64,000 bases of DNA from Chthoniobacterales bacterium (GTDB taxonomy: Bacteria > Verrucomicrobiota > Verrucomicrobiia > Chthoniobacterales > UBA10450), in NCBI GenBank assembly GCA_035274845.1, contig DATENU010000024.1, forward strand, positions 62,001-126,000, in the 5' to 3' direction. Both the position numbers and the translations under genes were made by a program. Below are positions 16,700 through 25,254 of this stretch, piece by piece (position 1 is the stretch's first letter; each line of letters starts with the position of its first letter). The notes beneath the pieces were generated by a model. It ran no database searches. It saw only the letters and a list, made by a program, of their open reading frames with translations, and was not told the origin of the DNA.

Positions 16700-16825
16700 G
16701 AATTAGGCGATGCAACGAACCGCGAGCAAGACTTCTCCTGATCTCTTCCATGTTTGCCATCCACGCTATGACCACGTAGCACGTTACCCAGTGCTCGCGG
16801 TCGCTGATCTTTTGTCCCATTAAGC
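16700..16825 (+). other. degenerate attC-like site 5 at the array end
   Basis: Inner boxes GATGCAACGA (16709-16718) and TCGCTGATC (16801-16809) still pair with one extrahelical base and one mismatch. The right box is ATTAAGC (16819-16825) instead of GTTRRRY, and the left box is eroded. The key G of the crossover point is lost, so this last site is probably inactive. Confidence 0.62.
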
Positions 16826-16831
16826 GCGGCC

Positions 16832-17464
16832 ATGTTTGGGATTCACGATTTCGCATTATTTATCACCACGGGGATCCTGCTGAATCTGACACCCGGGCCA
16901 GATACGCTTTACATTCTCGGGCGCAGCATCGCCCATGGGCGTCGGGCCGGGGTTGCTTCCGCGCTCGGGATTTCGGTCGGAAGTATCTTTCACACGGGCG
17001 CCGCGGCGCTGGGGCTGTCGGCGGTGCTGGCCACTTCGGCGTGGGCGTTCACGTTCGTGAAACTGGCCGGGGCGGCATATCTGATCTTCCTCGGGGTGCG
17101 CGCGCTGTTCGAAAAGCAGCACGAGCTTTCAATGCCCGGACATTTCAGAAGGCGCGGCGCCGCCGCGGCGTTTCGCCAGGGAATCGTGACCAACATCTTG
17201 AACCCGAAGGTCGCGCTGTTTTTCCTCGCGTTCCTGCCGCAATTCATCGAGGCAAATGCCCCGTCGAAAACAATCGCGTTTGTTGTTCTCGGGCTCAGCT
17301 TCGTCATGACCGGAACGATCTGGTGCCTGATCCTGGCGTGGTTCGCGAGCGCGTTCAGTGGGCGTTTGCGGGAAAGTCCGGCGGTGACGGCGTTGCTCAA
17401 TCGGGCGGTGGGATCGCTGTTTATTTTTCTTGGGATTCGGCTGGCGGTGGCGGCGAGAAGGTAG
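16832..17464 (+). CDS. LysE/RhtB-family amino-acid exporter
   Basis: Inner-membrane exporter of the LysE superfamily, probably for amino acids or a related metabolite. It has the family start FALFITTGILLNLTPGPDTLYILGRS, the AAYLIFLGVRAL segment, the GIVTNILNPKVALFFLAFLPQF signature and about six membrane helices in 210 residues. It lies just after the last attC-like site. No attC follows it, so it is most likely resident chromosome rather than a cassette. Substrate cannot be read from sequence. Confidence 0.9.
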   Translation: MFGIHDFALFITTGILLNLTPGPDTLYILGRSIAHGRRAGVASALGISVGSIFHTGAAALGLSAVLATSAWAFTFVKLAGAAYLIFLGVRALFEKQHELSMPGHFRRRGAAAAFRQGIVTNILNPKVALFFLAFLPQFIEANAPSKTIAFVVLGLSFVMTGTIWCLILAWFASAFSGRLRESPAVTALLNRAVGSLFIFLGIRLAVAARR

Positions 17465-17590
17465 GTGGATCGGCCGCTATGCGGGCGATGAGTGCGATGC
17501 CATTTCGTCTAGCGAGAGCGATAAAGGCAGCGTCGTCGCCCTCATCGCGTCGTAGCGCTCGATTCACCTGGCCGCCGGAGCGCTCAGTCT

Positions 17591-17791
17591 CTAGCCGCCG
17601 GCGACGACGCGGATGAACTCGATCCGATCGCCTTCCCCAAGCGGACGCGTCGACCATTCGCGCTGATGGAGCGCAACGGCGTTGTGCTCGATCAGGACGG
17701 TGTTGGGCTGAAGACCATAACGCGCGGCGAGCTCGGCCACATTCGTCGCGCCATTTGTCTCGGCCGGTTCACCGTTGATCCAAACTTTCAT
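17591..17791 (-). CDS. thiS: thiamine sulphur-carrier protein ThiS
   Basis: A 66-residue ubiquitin-fold protein that carries sulphur for thiazole synthesis. It starts with KVWINGEP, contains the NTVLIEHNAVAL strand common to ThiS, and ends in the essential Gly-Gly. Its ATG overlaps the stop of the upstream thiH by four bases, indicating translational coupling. thiG, its usual partner, is not downstream; the next gene is convergent. Confidence 0.88.
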   Translation of the reverse strand: MKVWINGEPAETNGATNVAELAARYGLQPNTVLIEHNAVALHQREWSTRPLGEGDRIEFIRVVAGG

Positions 17792-18957
17792 GTCACCATC
17801 AGCCCGGCATCCCAGTCCTTCCAGACCGGTTCGAACCCCCGCCGGCGCAGAACGTCGGCCACCTCCGCCGGTGGGCGTTCGTCACTGATCTCGAATTGGC
17901 CCGTCGCCAGCTTGTCCTCGCCGTTTTGGAACTCCGGCGCCACAATTCGTCCCCGGACTGTTCGATGCAGGCCCTCCGCGCCCTGACCGGTATATCCGCC
18001 CGGCTCGGTATGGCTGCCGGCACTCATCATGGTGACACCGAGCGGTGCAAGAGCATCGCGCAGGGCGGCCCGCTCCCGCGTGCTGAGGACAATACCCACT
18101 TCCGGAAAGGTAATGCGAAAGGCGCAGATCAATTGCGCCAATTCACGGTCCGTCATCGAAAACGGCGGATGAAATTCGCCCGCGGCCGGCCGCAGGCGCG
18201 GAAGGCTGACCGTGATCTGCGCCTGCCAGCAATGTTTCAGCAAATACTCGACATGCGCCGCCAGGCTCAGCGCCTCCTCCTGCCAGCGACACAATCCGAA
18301 CAGGGCTCCGATTCCCAACCGCCGAAATCCCGCCGCATAACCCCGCTCCGCGCAATCGAGGCGCCAGTTGAAATCCCGCTTGGGACCGGACGTATGCATC
18401 TCGGCGTACGTTTTCCGGTCGTAGGTTTCCTGATAAACCACGAGACCTTCGGCGCCGGCCTGCACGATTGGGACGTAATCCGCTGTTTCCATGGGGCCGA
18501 CTTCGATTGAGATGGAGGAAAAATCCGGGGAGAGTGCCCGAACGCAGCCAGCCAGATAATCCTGGCTGACAAATTTCGGGTGTTCTCCCGCCACGACCAG
18601 AATCTGGCGAAACCCTTCGCGGGCGAGGTGCCGCCCCTCCGCCACCACTTGCTCGAGGTCGAGGGTCACACGGAGGATGGGGTTGTCCCGGGAAAACCCG
18701 CAATAGCGGCAGTTATTGATGCATTCGTTCGAAAGATAAAGCGGAGCGAAGAGACGCATGGTGCGTCCGAAATTCTTCAAGCTCAGGCGATGGGATTGCT
18801 GTGCCAGCGATTCGAGTTCTTCGTCCGACTTCGGTGAAATCAAATCCTGGAACCGCCGCAGAAGCGGCGATTTCTGCAGCGGCAGGTTGTCCAAAATCTG
18901 GGCGAACGCCATGGAAGCAATTTCGTTCGGGCTTTTCGTTTCGCAATCCGCCGTCAC
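17788..18957 (-). CDS. thiH: 2-iminoacetate synthase ThiH (radical SAM)
   Basis: Cleaves tyrosine to dehydroglycine for assembly of the thiamine thiazole ring. The radical-SAM cysteines are Cys79, Cys83 and Cys86 in CINNCRYCGFSR. The LYLSNECINN context, GAEGLVVYQETYD, RRLGIGALFGLCRW and the C-terminal SAGSHTEPGGY motif are those of ThiH. At 389 residues the length is close to usual. It is followed with a four-base overlap by thiS. The missing thiG suggests the thiazole genes are split in this genome. Confidence 0.92.
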   Translation of the reverse strand: MTADCETKSPNEIASMAFAQILDNLPLQKSPLLRRFQDLISPKSDEELESLAQQSHRLSLKNFGRTMRLFAPLYLSNECINNCRYCGFSRDNPILRVTLDLEQVVAEGRHLAREGFRQILVVAGEHPKFVSQDYLAGCVRALSPDFSSISIEVGPMETADYVPIVQAGAEGLVVYQETYDRKTYAEMHTSGPKRDFNWRLDCAERGYAAGFRRLGIGALFGLCRWQEEALSLAAHVEYLLKHCWQAQITVSLPRLRPAAGEFHPPFSMTDRELAQLICAFRITFPEVGIVLSTRERAALRDALAPLGVTMMSAGSHTEPGGYTGQGAEGLHRTVRGRIVAPEFQNGEDKLATGQFEISDERPPAEVADVLRRRGFEPVWKDWDAGLMVT

Positions 18958-18980
18958 GCCTGCCGAAGACGATTAGGTAC

Positions 18981-19018
18981 AAAAAAAACGCCGGGAACAC
19001 ATACAGTGTTCCCGGCGT
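18981..19018 (-). terminator. strong intrinsic terminator of the barrel-protein gene
   Basis: A perfect 13-base stem, ACGCCGGGAACAC (18988-19000) against GTGTTCCCGGCGT (19006-19018), followed on the minus strand by eight T. It ends the transcript of the gene at 19042-19719. Confidence 0.92.
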
Positions 19019-19041
19019 CTTGTTGAATTATACGGCGTTGT

Positions 19042-19719
19042 TTAGAACGCGAAGTTAATGCCGGTGCGGGCCATGCCGAAGTTGTTGTTCGAGCCCGAAA
19101 CGATGTTCCAGCTGAAGTCGTTGGTCCAGCCGCAGTGCGGGGTGAAGCGAACTTCAAACCCGCCGCCGACCTGGCCCATGAACTTGGTCTCATCCGAATT
19201 GGTGGTCACTCGCTCGATCCCGAATGGCTGCGCGGGGTTGAGCCGGAAGAAATGATCCCGGCCACCGCCGAAGATTCCACCGCCGCCACCCCAGACATAG
19301 GGGGCAAACCGGGAGCAGCTGATCGGGAAACGCAGCGTGAACGTGCCCAAAACCGTGCCGACGAGATCATTGTCGTCACCGTCCACGCGAACCCGCGTGA
19401 AACCGTTCTCGATGACATCGTGGTCGTTGGGCACCAACAGCGTCCCTTGAACACCGAAACCAAAGTAACGATGGACAAAGTACTTCGCGTCGATTGAACC
19501 ACCCCAGGCGTGATCCACGCCCAGATATTGGTCGTCGCGCCATTCGTTGCCGGTGAAGGCGTAAGCGCCACTCAGGGTCAGGTTAAATTCGTTATCCGCA
19601 TACCATTGCGGGCAAGGCGGCGGAGCGACGCTTTTCGATTCCTTCGTGTAGGTTTCCCCGGCGAAGGCGATAGAGGTCATCGCGACTACCGCGCTCAAGC
19701 TCAGTATTAGTTTTTTCAT
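19042..19719 (-). CDS. outer-membrane beta-barrel protein
   Basis: A 225-residue protein with a clear signal peptide (KKLILSLSAVVAMTSIAFA). A short Pro/Cys linker is followed by a sequence of alternating aromatic and polar residues typical of a porin-like beta-barrel (NEFNLTLSGAYAFTGN, then AKYFVHRYFGFGVQGTLLV). It ends in Phe (INFAF), a common barrel-export signal. A textbook ribosome site AAGGAG precedes the ATG, so the longer frame from 19770 is rejected. It is monocistronic, with its own terminator. Specific function is unknown. Confidence 0.8.
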   Translation of the reverse strand: MKKLILSLSAVVAMTSIAFAGETYTKESKSVAPPPCPQWYADNEFNLTLSGAYAFTGNEWRDDQYLGVDHAWGGSIDAKYFVHRYFGFGVQGTLLVPNDHDVIENGFTRVRVDGDDNDLVGTVLGTFTLRFPISCSRFAPYVWGGGGGIFGGGRDHFFRLNPAQPFGIERVTTNSDETKFMGQVGGGFEVRFTPHCGWTNDFSWNIVSGSNNNFGMARTGINFAF

Positions 19720-19864
19720 TTGTTTTCTCCTTGTTTCGGTTAAGTGCTCCCGTGCATTTACCATGCGCATCCTAAAGAACGCATTTGGGGGTTCCCTTGG
19801 ACGTCCGCGATTCTGGCACAGGTAAACTAATTTGCAAGAACGAAACGGGCGTTTTCTCCCGGTG

Positions 19865-21439
19865 TCAAGGCTTTAGTTCGACCCCGGAATTGGCGTCCGC
19901 CACCAGGAATTTCTCGTGGTGGTAGGTCGGGTCCCCTCGCAGGGCCAGCCGGGCGGCATAACGCCTCTGGAGATCGATCAGGATCTCCTCGTCTTCTTCC
20001 TTTAAACGCTTCAATACGTCCGGGTTCAGGATGATCAGGAAATCATGGACGCTGTCCTGGTATTTGCGCATGACGGTGTTGAGGGTGCGGTGCAGCTCCA
20101 CGCTGGTCGTCATCGAGGTCTTGACCACGCCACGCCCCTGGCAGTACGGGCAATTCTCGTAGATTGAATCGCTCAGGCTTTCCTGCGCCCGCTGCCGCGT
20201 CATCTCCATCAAACCGAGGGCCGAGAGCGGCAGAACGTGGGTCTTGGCCTTGTCGCGCTTCAGCCGTTCCTTCATCAGATTGTAAACGGCCTGCTGGTCT
20301 TTCCGGCTCTTCATGTCGATGAAGTCGCCGATGATCAGGCCCCCGATATTGCGCAGGCGCAATTGCCGCGCGATTTCATCCGCCGCTTCCAGGTTGGTTT
20401 GCAAAATTGTTTTTTCGACGTCGCGGCCGCCCTTGTTGCGACCGGTGTTCACGTCCACGGCCACCAGGGCTTCCGTCTCGTCAATGACGATATAGCCGCC
20501 GCATTTCAGCCAAACCTGACGATGAAAGGCGTCGTCGATTTGCTTTTGGATGCCGAAGTTTTCGAAGATCGGCGAGTTCCCATCGTAGAACTTGATCCGG
20601 CTGCGGGCGCGCCGCGAAATCTGTCCCACCATCGCATTCATGCGATCGATCGCAGTCCGGTCGTCGCACATGACTTCGTCGATGTCCTCGGTGAGGAAAT
20701 CGCGCACGGTGCGTTCCACCAGGTCCGGTTCCTCGAAAACACGGCAGGGCGCGGGCTCGTCCCTGATCAACTGTTCAACCCGCGCCCATTGCTCGACCAA
20801 AAAGCTCAGGTCGCGCACAAAATAACGGGCCCGCTGGCCCTCCCCCACCGTCCGAATGATGACGCCAACGCCCTCGGGAATCTCGAGGCCGCGCAGGATC
20901 TTGCGCAATCGTTCCCGTTCCTTCGGGTCCTCGATCTTGCGCGAAATGCCGCTCCGATCGCTGTAGGGCATGAAAACGAGATAGCGCCCGGCGAAGCTGA
21001 GGTTGGTCGAAACGCGCGGTCCTTTTGTTCCGATCGGGCCTTTCGTGACCTGCACGATCACATCCGAGCCCACGGGATAGATGCTCGGGATATCTTTCGC
21101 GGTGATCCGCTTTTTCGGCCGGCGATCTTTCGGCCGGTCTATTTCCTCGATGCCGCTGTCGAGCGCGGCCGGGATCGCGTCCCAGAAATGGAGGAACGCA
21201 TTTTTCTCGAAGCCGATGTCGACGAACATCGCCTTGAGCCCCATCTCGATGTTCTTAACTTTTCCCTTATAAACGCTGCCGACGATGTTCCGGGAGCTGT
21301 TGCGCTCGACGTTATATTCTTCCAGCCGGCCATTTTCGAGAAGGGCGACGCGGCGCTCCAACTTCTCGACACTGACGATCAATTTGTTGCCGGTCTTGGG
21401 CGAACCAAGACCTAAAATACGTTTTACCTGGTCTATCAT
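19865..21439 (-). CDS. rng: ribonuclease G/E
   Basis: Endoribonuclease that processes rRNA and mRNA. The N-terminal S1 domain (about 38-130) includes NIVGSVYKGKVKNIEMGLKA and FVDIGFEKNAFLH. The catalytic region has GGYIVIDETEALVAVDVNTG and IIGDFIDMKSRKDQ, with the metal-binding acidic residues. The zinc-link motif CPYCQGRG is near residue 445. At 524 residues it resembles RNase G rather than full-length RNase E, with no long degradosome tail. It is the last gene of the mreB-mreC-mreD-mrdA run, 77 bases downstream of mrdA. Confidence 0.93.
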   Translation of the reverse strand: MIDQVKRILGLGSPKTGNKLIVSVEKLERRVALLENGRLEEYNVERNSSRNIVGSVYKGKVKNIEMGLKAMFVDIGFEKNAFLHFWDAIPAALDSGIEEIDRPKDRRPKKRITAKDIPSIYPVGSDVIVQVTKGPIGTKGPRVSTNLSFAGRYLVFMPYSDRSGISRKIEDPKERERLRKILRGLEIPEGVGVIIRTVGEGQRARYFVRDLSFLVEQWARVEQLIRDEPAPCRVFEEPDLVERTVRDFLTEDIDEVMCDDRTAIDRMNAMVGQISRRARSRIKFYDGNSPIFENFGIQKQIDDAFHRQVWLKCGGYIVIDETEALVAVDVNTGRNKGGRDVEKTILQTNLEAADEIARQLRLRNIGGLIIGDFIDMKSRKDQQAVYNLMKERLKRDKAKTHVLPLSALGLMEMTRQRAQESLSDSIYENCPYCQGRGVVKTSMTTSVELHRTLNTVMRKYQDSVHDFLIILNPDVLKRLKEEDEEILIDLQRRYAARLALRGDPTYHHEKFLVADANSGVELKP

Positions 21440-21516
21440 AATCGGGGAGAGGGTTTGCGATCATAAGCGAAGCGGGGCGTTGGGTTGGCGGCGCTAGGTT
21501 TCCGATCAAGAGGTTT

Positions 21517-23772
21517 TCATCTGCGCACCGGCCGTTGCTGTGGTTTCGGCGGTGGCGTGGGTGCTGGCGCCGGCTTCGGGCGGACGCCAAAAAGTCTTTC
21601 AAAAAAGTTAAGTTTGCGCGGCGGCGGGGTAGCCACCACGACCGGTCGCATGACCTTTTTCACTTTGCCGGCCGCATCCGCTTCCGGTTCGACGGAAGGA
21701 TCGGCAGTCGTGTTGGCCATATCGCTGTTGCTATTTCCGTCGAGGTTCTCTTCGTCGCTCGCGTTAATCTTCGGACCGGAATCGTTGAAGGTGACGGCAG
21801 GAATCATCTGGAACGGATTCGCCTTGTGGGCGGGTGCAATCCACGCGACTTGCTGCTGAAAATTTCCCTGATCCATCGCCAGCGCCCGCTCCAGAATCCG
21901 GGTTGCGATCGGCGCGGCAACCGATCCGCCATGTTCGCCGCCCTGGACCATCACGACGATCGTGTACTTCGGGTTGTCGAACGGCGCGAAGCACGCAAAC
22001 CACGCGATCGTGTCCTTTTTCCCTTCCGTCATCGCCTGGGCTGTTCCCGTCTTGCCCGCGACCTGCACGTTATTCAATCGCGCCACCCGGCCGGTGCCGC
22101 CGTCTTCGTTTACGACTTTCCAAAGGCCGCGACGCGCGAGCTGGATTTGTTGCGCCGGAAAATCGAAGCGCAGATCATGATGCACTTTCGGCGCGGGATT
22201 CACCACCGGCTCGCCTTTTTCGTTCAGCAACGGTTTCCCATCCAGATTCGTCACGCTTTGGACCAGCTTCGGATAATAGGAGACTCCGCCGTTGGCGACA
22301 GTGGAGTAAACCATCGCCAGCTGAAGCGGCGTGACCAAATCGTAACCCTGGCCAATCGAGACGTTGGCCGTGTAAGCCTGCGACCAGCGCTCGCGCGGAT
22401 AATGAATCCGCATCCAGTCGGGACCTGGCAACACCCCCGGCGATTCGCTTGTGATCTCGATGCCGGAGGTCTTTCCCAGGCCGAGATCGTCGCCCGTCTC
22501 ATCGATCGCATCGATTCCGGCCGCGTTTCCTAACTGGTAGAAGAACGAGTTGCACGAAACTTTAATTGCGTCCGCGATTCCGATCGTGCCATGGCTGCCG
22601 CCCTTCTCTCCGATCCAGCAGTGAAAAAAGTGGTCGCCGTAACTGACGCCGCCGCCGCAGTTAAACGTCTTCGACGCCAGCCCTTTTCGAAGTCCCGCCA
22701 ACGTCGTCACCAACTTGAAGGTGGAACCCGGTGGGAACCCGCTCACGGCCCGGTTCACCATCGGCGTCGCTTCATCTTTGCGAAGCGTTTCCCAATCTTT
22801 CGCCTTAATGCTCGGGATAAAGGTGTTCGGATCGAATGACGGCACCGATGCCATCGCCAGAATGTTGCCGGTGTTCGGATCCACCACCACCGCCGCCGCG
22901 CGACCGACGGCCCGGAGCGCTTCCTCCGCGATCATCTGGATGCGCGCGTCGATGGTTAGATTCACGTTCGCGCCCGCGGTCGGCGGTACTTCGCGGAGAA
23001 CGCCGTCGATCTGCCCTTTCGCGTTCCGCCGCATGTAACGGACGCCGGGTTTACCCTTCAAATACTCATCCATCGCCTTCTCGACGTTGGATTTCCCTTC
23101 CACGTCTGATTGATAGAACGTGAACTTCTTCGCCTCCTCCTTGTTCGTGTCGTCCGGCGGACCGACGTAACCGAGGAGGTGCGCGGCGAGCGCACCGTAA
23201 ACGTAGGAACGCACCGGCTTGATCGTGATGTCCACGCCGGGCAAGCCCACGTCGTGCTCGGAAAATTTCGCCATCGTGTCGAAATCGATGTCCTTAAGAT
23301 AGGAATACGGGACCTCCGTGTTGGTGCGGAAATGGCGCTGGAGCTGAACAGAATTGTAGTCGCGCGCCAGATCGAGATCGTCGAGGCGGGGAACGACGCC
23401 GGTGTTCACGATCTTGACGATGTCCGGCTCCTTCAGGTCTTTCGGCATGCCGTTGATCGTGCTGCGATATTCGGTCAGGGGTGGAGGACCCACGCGCTCG
23501 CGGTATCCTTTCACCATCTCCGGGAGATAAAAATCGACCTCATAGCTGGCCCGGTTTTGGACCAGGATGGTGCCGTTACGATCGCGAATCTCCCCGCGCA
23601 CGGATGGGATACGCACCGTCGCTTCCGAACTGCCGCGAATCTTGTCCGTCCACTCCTTGCCGTGCGCTACCTGAACGTACCAAAGCTTACCCAGAAGCGC
23701 GGCCAGGCCCGCCAGCATAAGCAAAGCGAGGAATTGCAGGCGCCAACGGGAACTGAAACGGCTCTGGTTCAT
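21517..23772 (-). CDS. mrdA: penicillin-binding protein 2 (elongasome transpeptidase)
   Basis: Class B transpeptidase that crosslinks peptidoglycan during rod elongation. One N-terminal membrane anchor (LQFLALLMLAGLAALLGKLW) precedes the PBP dimerisation domain. The transpeptidase domain has the active serine Ser350 in PPGSTFK, the SCNSFF (SxN) motif and the KTGTAQ motif. After the catalytic domain the protein carries a long Asp/Glu- and then Pro-rich tail of about 120 residues, which is longer than in E. coli. The ATG overlaps the stop of mreD (ATGA), so the two are translationally coupled. Confidence 0.94.
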   Translation of the reverse strand: MNQSRFSSRWRLQFLALLMLAGLAALLGKLWYVQVAHGKEWTDKIRGSSEATVRIPSVRGEIRDRNGTILVQNRASYEVDFYLPEMVKGYRERVGPPPLTEYRSTINGMPKDLKEPDIVKIVNTGVVPRLDDLDLARDYNSVQLQRHFRTNTEVPYSYLKDIDFDTMAKFSEHDVGLPGVDITIKPVRSYVYGALAAHLLGYVGPPDDTNKEEAKKFTFYQSDVEGKSNVEKAMDEYLKGKPGVRYMRRNAKGQIDGVLREVPPTAGANVNLTIDARIQMIAEEALRAVGRAAAVVVDPNTGNILAMASVPSFDPNTFIPSIKAKDWETLRKDEATPMVNRAVSGFPPGSTFKLVTTLAGLRKGLASKTFNCGGGVSYGDHFFHCWIGEKGGSHGTIGIADAIKVSCNSFFYQLGNAAGIDAIDETGDDLGLGKTSGIEITSESPGVLPGPDWMRIHYPRERWSQAYTANVSIGQGYDLVTPLQLAMVYSTVANGGVSYYPKLVQSVTNLDGKPLLNEKGEPVVNPAPKVHHDLRFDFPAQQIQLARRGLWKVVNEDGGTGRVARLNNVQVAGKTGTAQAMTEGKKDTIAWFACFAPFDNPKYTIVVMVQGGEHGGSVAAPIATRILERALAMDQGNFQQQVAWIAPAHKANPFQMIPAVTFNDSGPKINASDEENLDGNSNSDMANTTADPSVEPEADAAGKVKKVMRPVVVATPPPRKLNFFERLFGVRPKPAPAPTPPPKPQQRPVRR

Positions 23773-24311
23773 TCGTACGCCTCCGGATCGGGAACATAAG
23801 GATTACGGGTGGCCCGGGCAAGAGTATGCAGAATCCAGAAGGCCAGCGGGGCCATGATCATGGCAATCACTCCGGGCCCGCCGATTTGCCACCAGGCCTC
23901 GCGGGTGAAAACGAGCGAGCCGCGCCGGAAAGCAATCATAAGATATTGAGACAGCAGAATCGCGGAGGTGCAAAGACCGCTCATTACGCAATGCACTTCC
24001 CAGCGTCCCCTAATAAACAAAGGCCTCAGGCCATGCATAACGGCCGCCAGCACGGCGTAGAGGAGTATTGACCATCCGAACGAAATTTCAACCCGCGGTC
24101 CCAGCACCTGGACGGTGAGGGCGTCGAGCAAAAACCCGGCGAAGAAAGCCAGGGCCATGACCAGCGGAAACGGCAGCGCAATGGCGCCATAAAAGACAAT
24201 GACCGGGACGATGTAGATGTGGGCGTTGTACATCCAATCGAGCGGCGGAATGAAAATCTCCACGATCTGGGCGAGGAAAGTAAGAACGAGGAGGATGACG
24301 AAGAAGATCAT
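23769..24311 (-). CDS. mreD: rod-shape determining protein MreD
   Basis: Small polytopic membrane protein of the elongasome. Five or six hydrophobic segments cover nearly all of its 180 residues (IFFVILLVLTFLAQIVEIFI, FPLVMALAFFAGFLLDALTV and others). Sequence conservation of MreD is low, so the call rests on position between mreC and mrdA plus the topology. The ATG at 24311 starts directly at the first helix. The longer frame from 24473 would translate the tandem-word repeat element (FEARNDAENS..FEIRISKF style), so it is rejected. Confidence 0.85.
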   Translation of the reverse strand: MIFFVILLVLTFLAQIVEIFIPPLDWMYNAHIYIVPVIVFYGAIALPFPLVMALAFFAGFLLDALTVQVLGPRVEISFGWSILLYAVLAAVMHGLRPLFIRGRWEVHCVMSGLCTSAILLSQYLMIAFRRGSLVFTREAWWQIGGPGVIAMIMAPLAFWILHTLARATRNPYVPDPEAYE

Positions 24312-24450
24312 CGAGAGAAATTTCGAAATTCGAATCTCGAAATCCGAAACAAATTCAAATTCGAAATGGGAAAAAACTCGAAACCGGACCCGATCATTTG
24401 AATTTTCCGCATCGTTTCGAGCTTCGAAATTCGGATTTCGGATTTGTTCA
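24312..24450. repeat. tandem-word element between mreC and mreD (GAAATTCG words)
   Basis: The gap is filled with variants of the word TTCGAAATTCGAATC and GAAATCCGAAA on the left (24318-24368). Their complements lie on the right (24398-24446, for example GAAATTCGGATTTCGGATTT). The two arms are similar inverted copies but not a perfect palindrome. Base composition is far more AT-rich than the neighbouring genes. Confidence 0.65.
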
Positions 24451-25254
24451 TTATTTCCGCCCGGTGACCACAAACACGTCTTCCAGGTGTGACAAGTCCA
24501 CGGCCGGTATGATCCGCGCCTGGCCGTCCAGTTCCCGAACCTTAAAACTTTGCACCGAGCCCACGAGCAGACCCGATGGAAAAACTCCGCCGACGCCGGA
24601 GGTATAAACCTTCGCGCCCGTTCTCACGTCGGCTTGCTTCGAGAGAAAGTTCAGGTCGAGCAACGGTGAGACCGAACCGGTAACTCGCTCGCCTGAAACA
24701 ATTCCCTGCTCGCGCGTGCCTTCGACGGAACAGGCCACCCGGCAATTCTCATCAGACACCAGGAGAACGATCGAAATGTTGTCGGCGACGGTGGTCGTCT
24801 TGCCGACCAGACCCTCATCGGTCACGACCGGCATGTCGGGTTCGATCTGGTCAACCTTCCCGCGGTTGATGGTCACCGTCCGCCACCAGGTCGAGGAATC
24901 GCGGGTGACGATTTCGGCCGGCACGAGGCGGAAATCCGAGCGTTCGCGGTAAGCGAGGGCGCGGCGGAGGCGGTTCACCTCATGCTCAATGTCGCGCAGG
25001 GCCTGGTTCGTCGCCTTGAGCGCCCGATTTTCGACCTTGAGATTATTATTATCGCGCTCCAGGTCTTCCAGGGTTTGCAAGCCTGTGCTCACCGAAGTTA
25101 TTTGCTTTTTCAATCCCGAGCCGCTCGAGAGAAACGGCGAAATCACTTTGTAAAATCCCGCCTGCAGTTTGCGGGTGCTTTCCGCGCCGAAGCTGAGAAA
25201 ATAGGCCAGGACCGCGGCGACGATGACCAGCGCGATGATGCTCGAGCGGTTCAT
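24451..25254 (-). CDS. mreC: rod-shape determining protein MreC
   Basis: Periplasmic scaffold of the elongasome that contacts PBP2. A single N-terminal membrane segment (IIALVIVAAVLAYFLSF) is followed by a coiled-coil (DLERDNNNLKVENRALKATNQALRDIEHEVNRL). The beta-rich MreC domain then contains VVTDEGLVGKTTTV and YTSGVGGVFPSGLLVGSV. Length (267) is normal. mreB lies upstream and mreD downstream. A palindromic element occupies the 93-base gap to mreB and reaches the base next to the ATG. Confidence 0.94.
   Translation of the reverse strand: MNRSSIIALVIVAAVLAYFLSFGAESTRKLQAGFYKVISPFLSSGSGLKKQITSVSTGLQTLEDLERDNNNLKVENRALKATNQALRDIEHEVNRLRRALAYRERSDFRLVPAEIVTRDSSTWWRTVTINRGKVDQIEPDMPVVTDEGLVGKTTTVADNISIVLLVSDENCRVACSVEGTREQGIVSGERVTGSVSPLLDLNFLSKQADVRTGAKVYTSGVGGVFPSGLLVGSVQSFKVRELDGQARIIPAVDLSHLEDVFVVTGRK

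Larger units (their letters stand above)
14450..16825 (+). mobile_element. integron gene-cassette array without integrase (CALIN)
   Basis: Five small genes, all on the plus strand, alternate with five related sites that have the structure of integron attC recombination sites. Each site has a left RYYYAAC-like box and a right GTTRRRY-like box. It also has complementary inner boxes (GATxxAGCGA against TCGCT[C/G]ATC), with an extra unpaired base in the left arm. Cut at the G/TT of each right box, the complete cassettes are 15078-15539, 15540-16024, 16025-16440 and 16441-16819. The first gene (14486) has an attC after it but no visible attC or attI before it. No intI gene lies in the window, so this is an integrase-less array. 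Confidence 0.88.

Noticed and set aside
17465-17590. Possible PIN/VapC toxin remnant on the minus strand (DDAAFIALARRNGIALIARIA)
   Set aside because: The match is a short, subjective resemblance to the end of PIN domains, with no acidic active-site residues upstream and no antitoxin gene.
20237-21415. Long plus-strand reading frame of 392 codons opposite rng
   Set aside because: It is the antisense shadow of a well-conserved RNase G/E gene, with Arg/Asp/Val-rich composition typical of reversed GC-rich codons and no recognisable motif.
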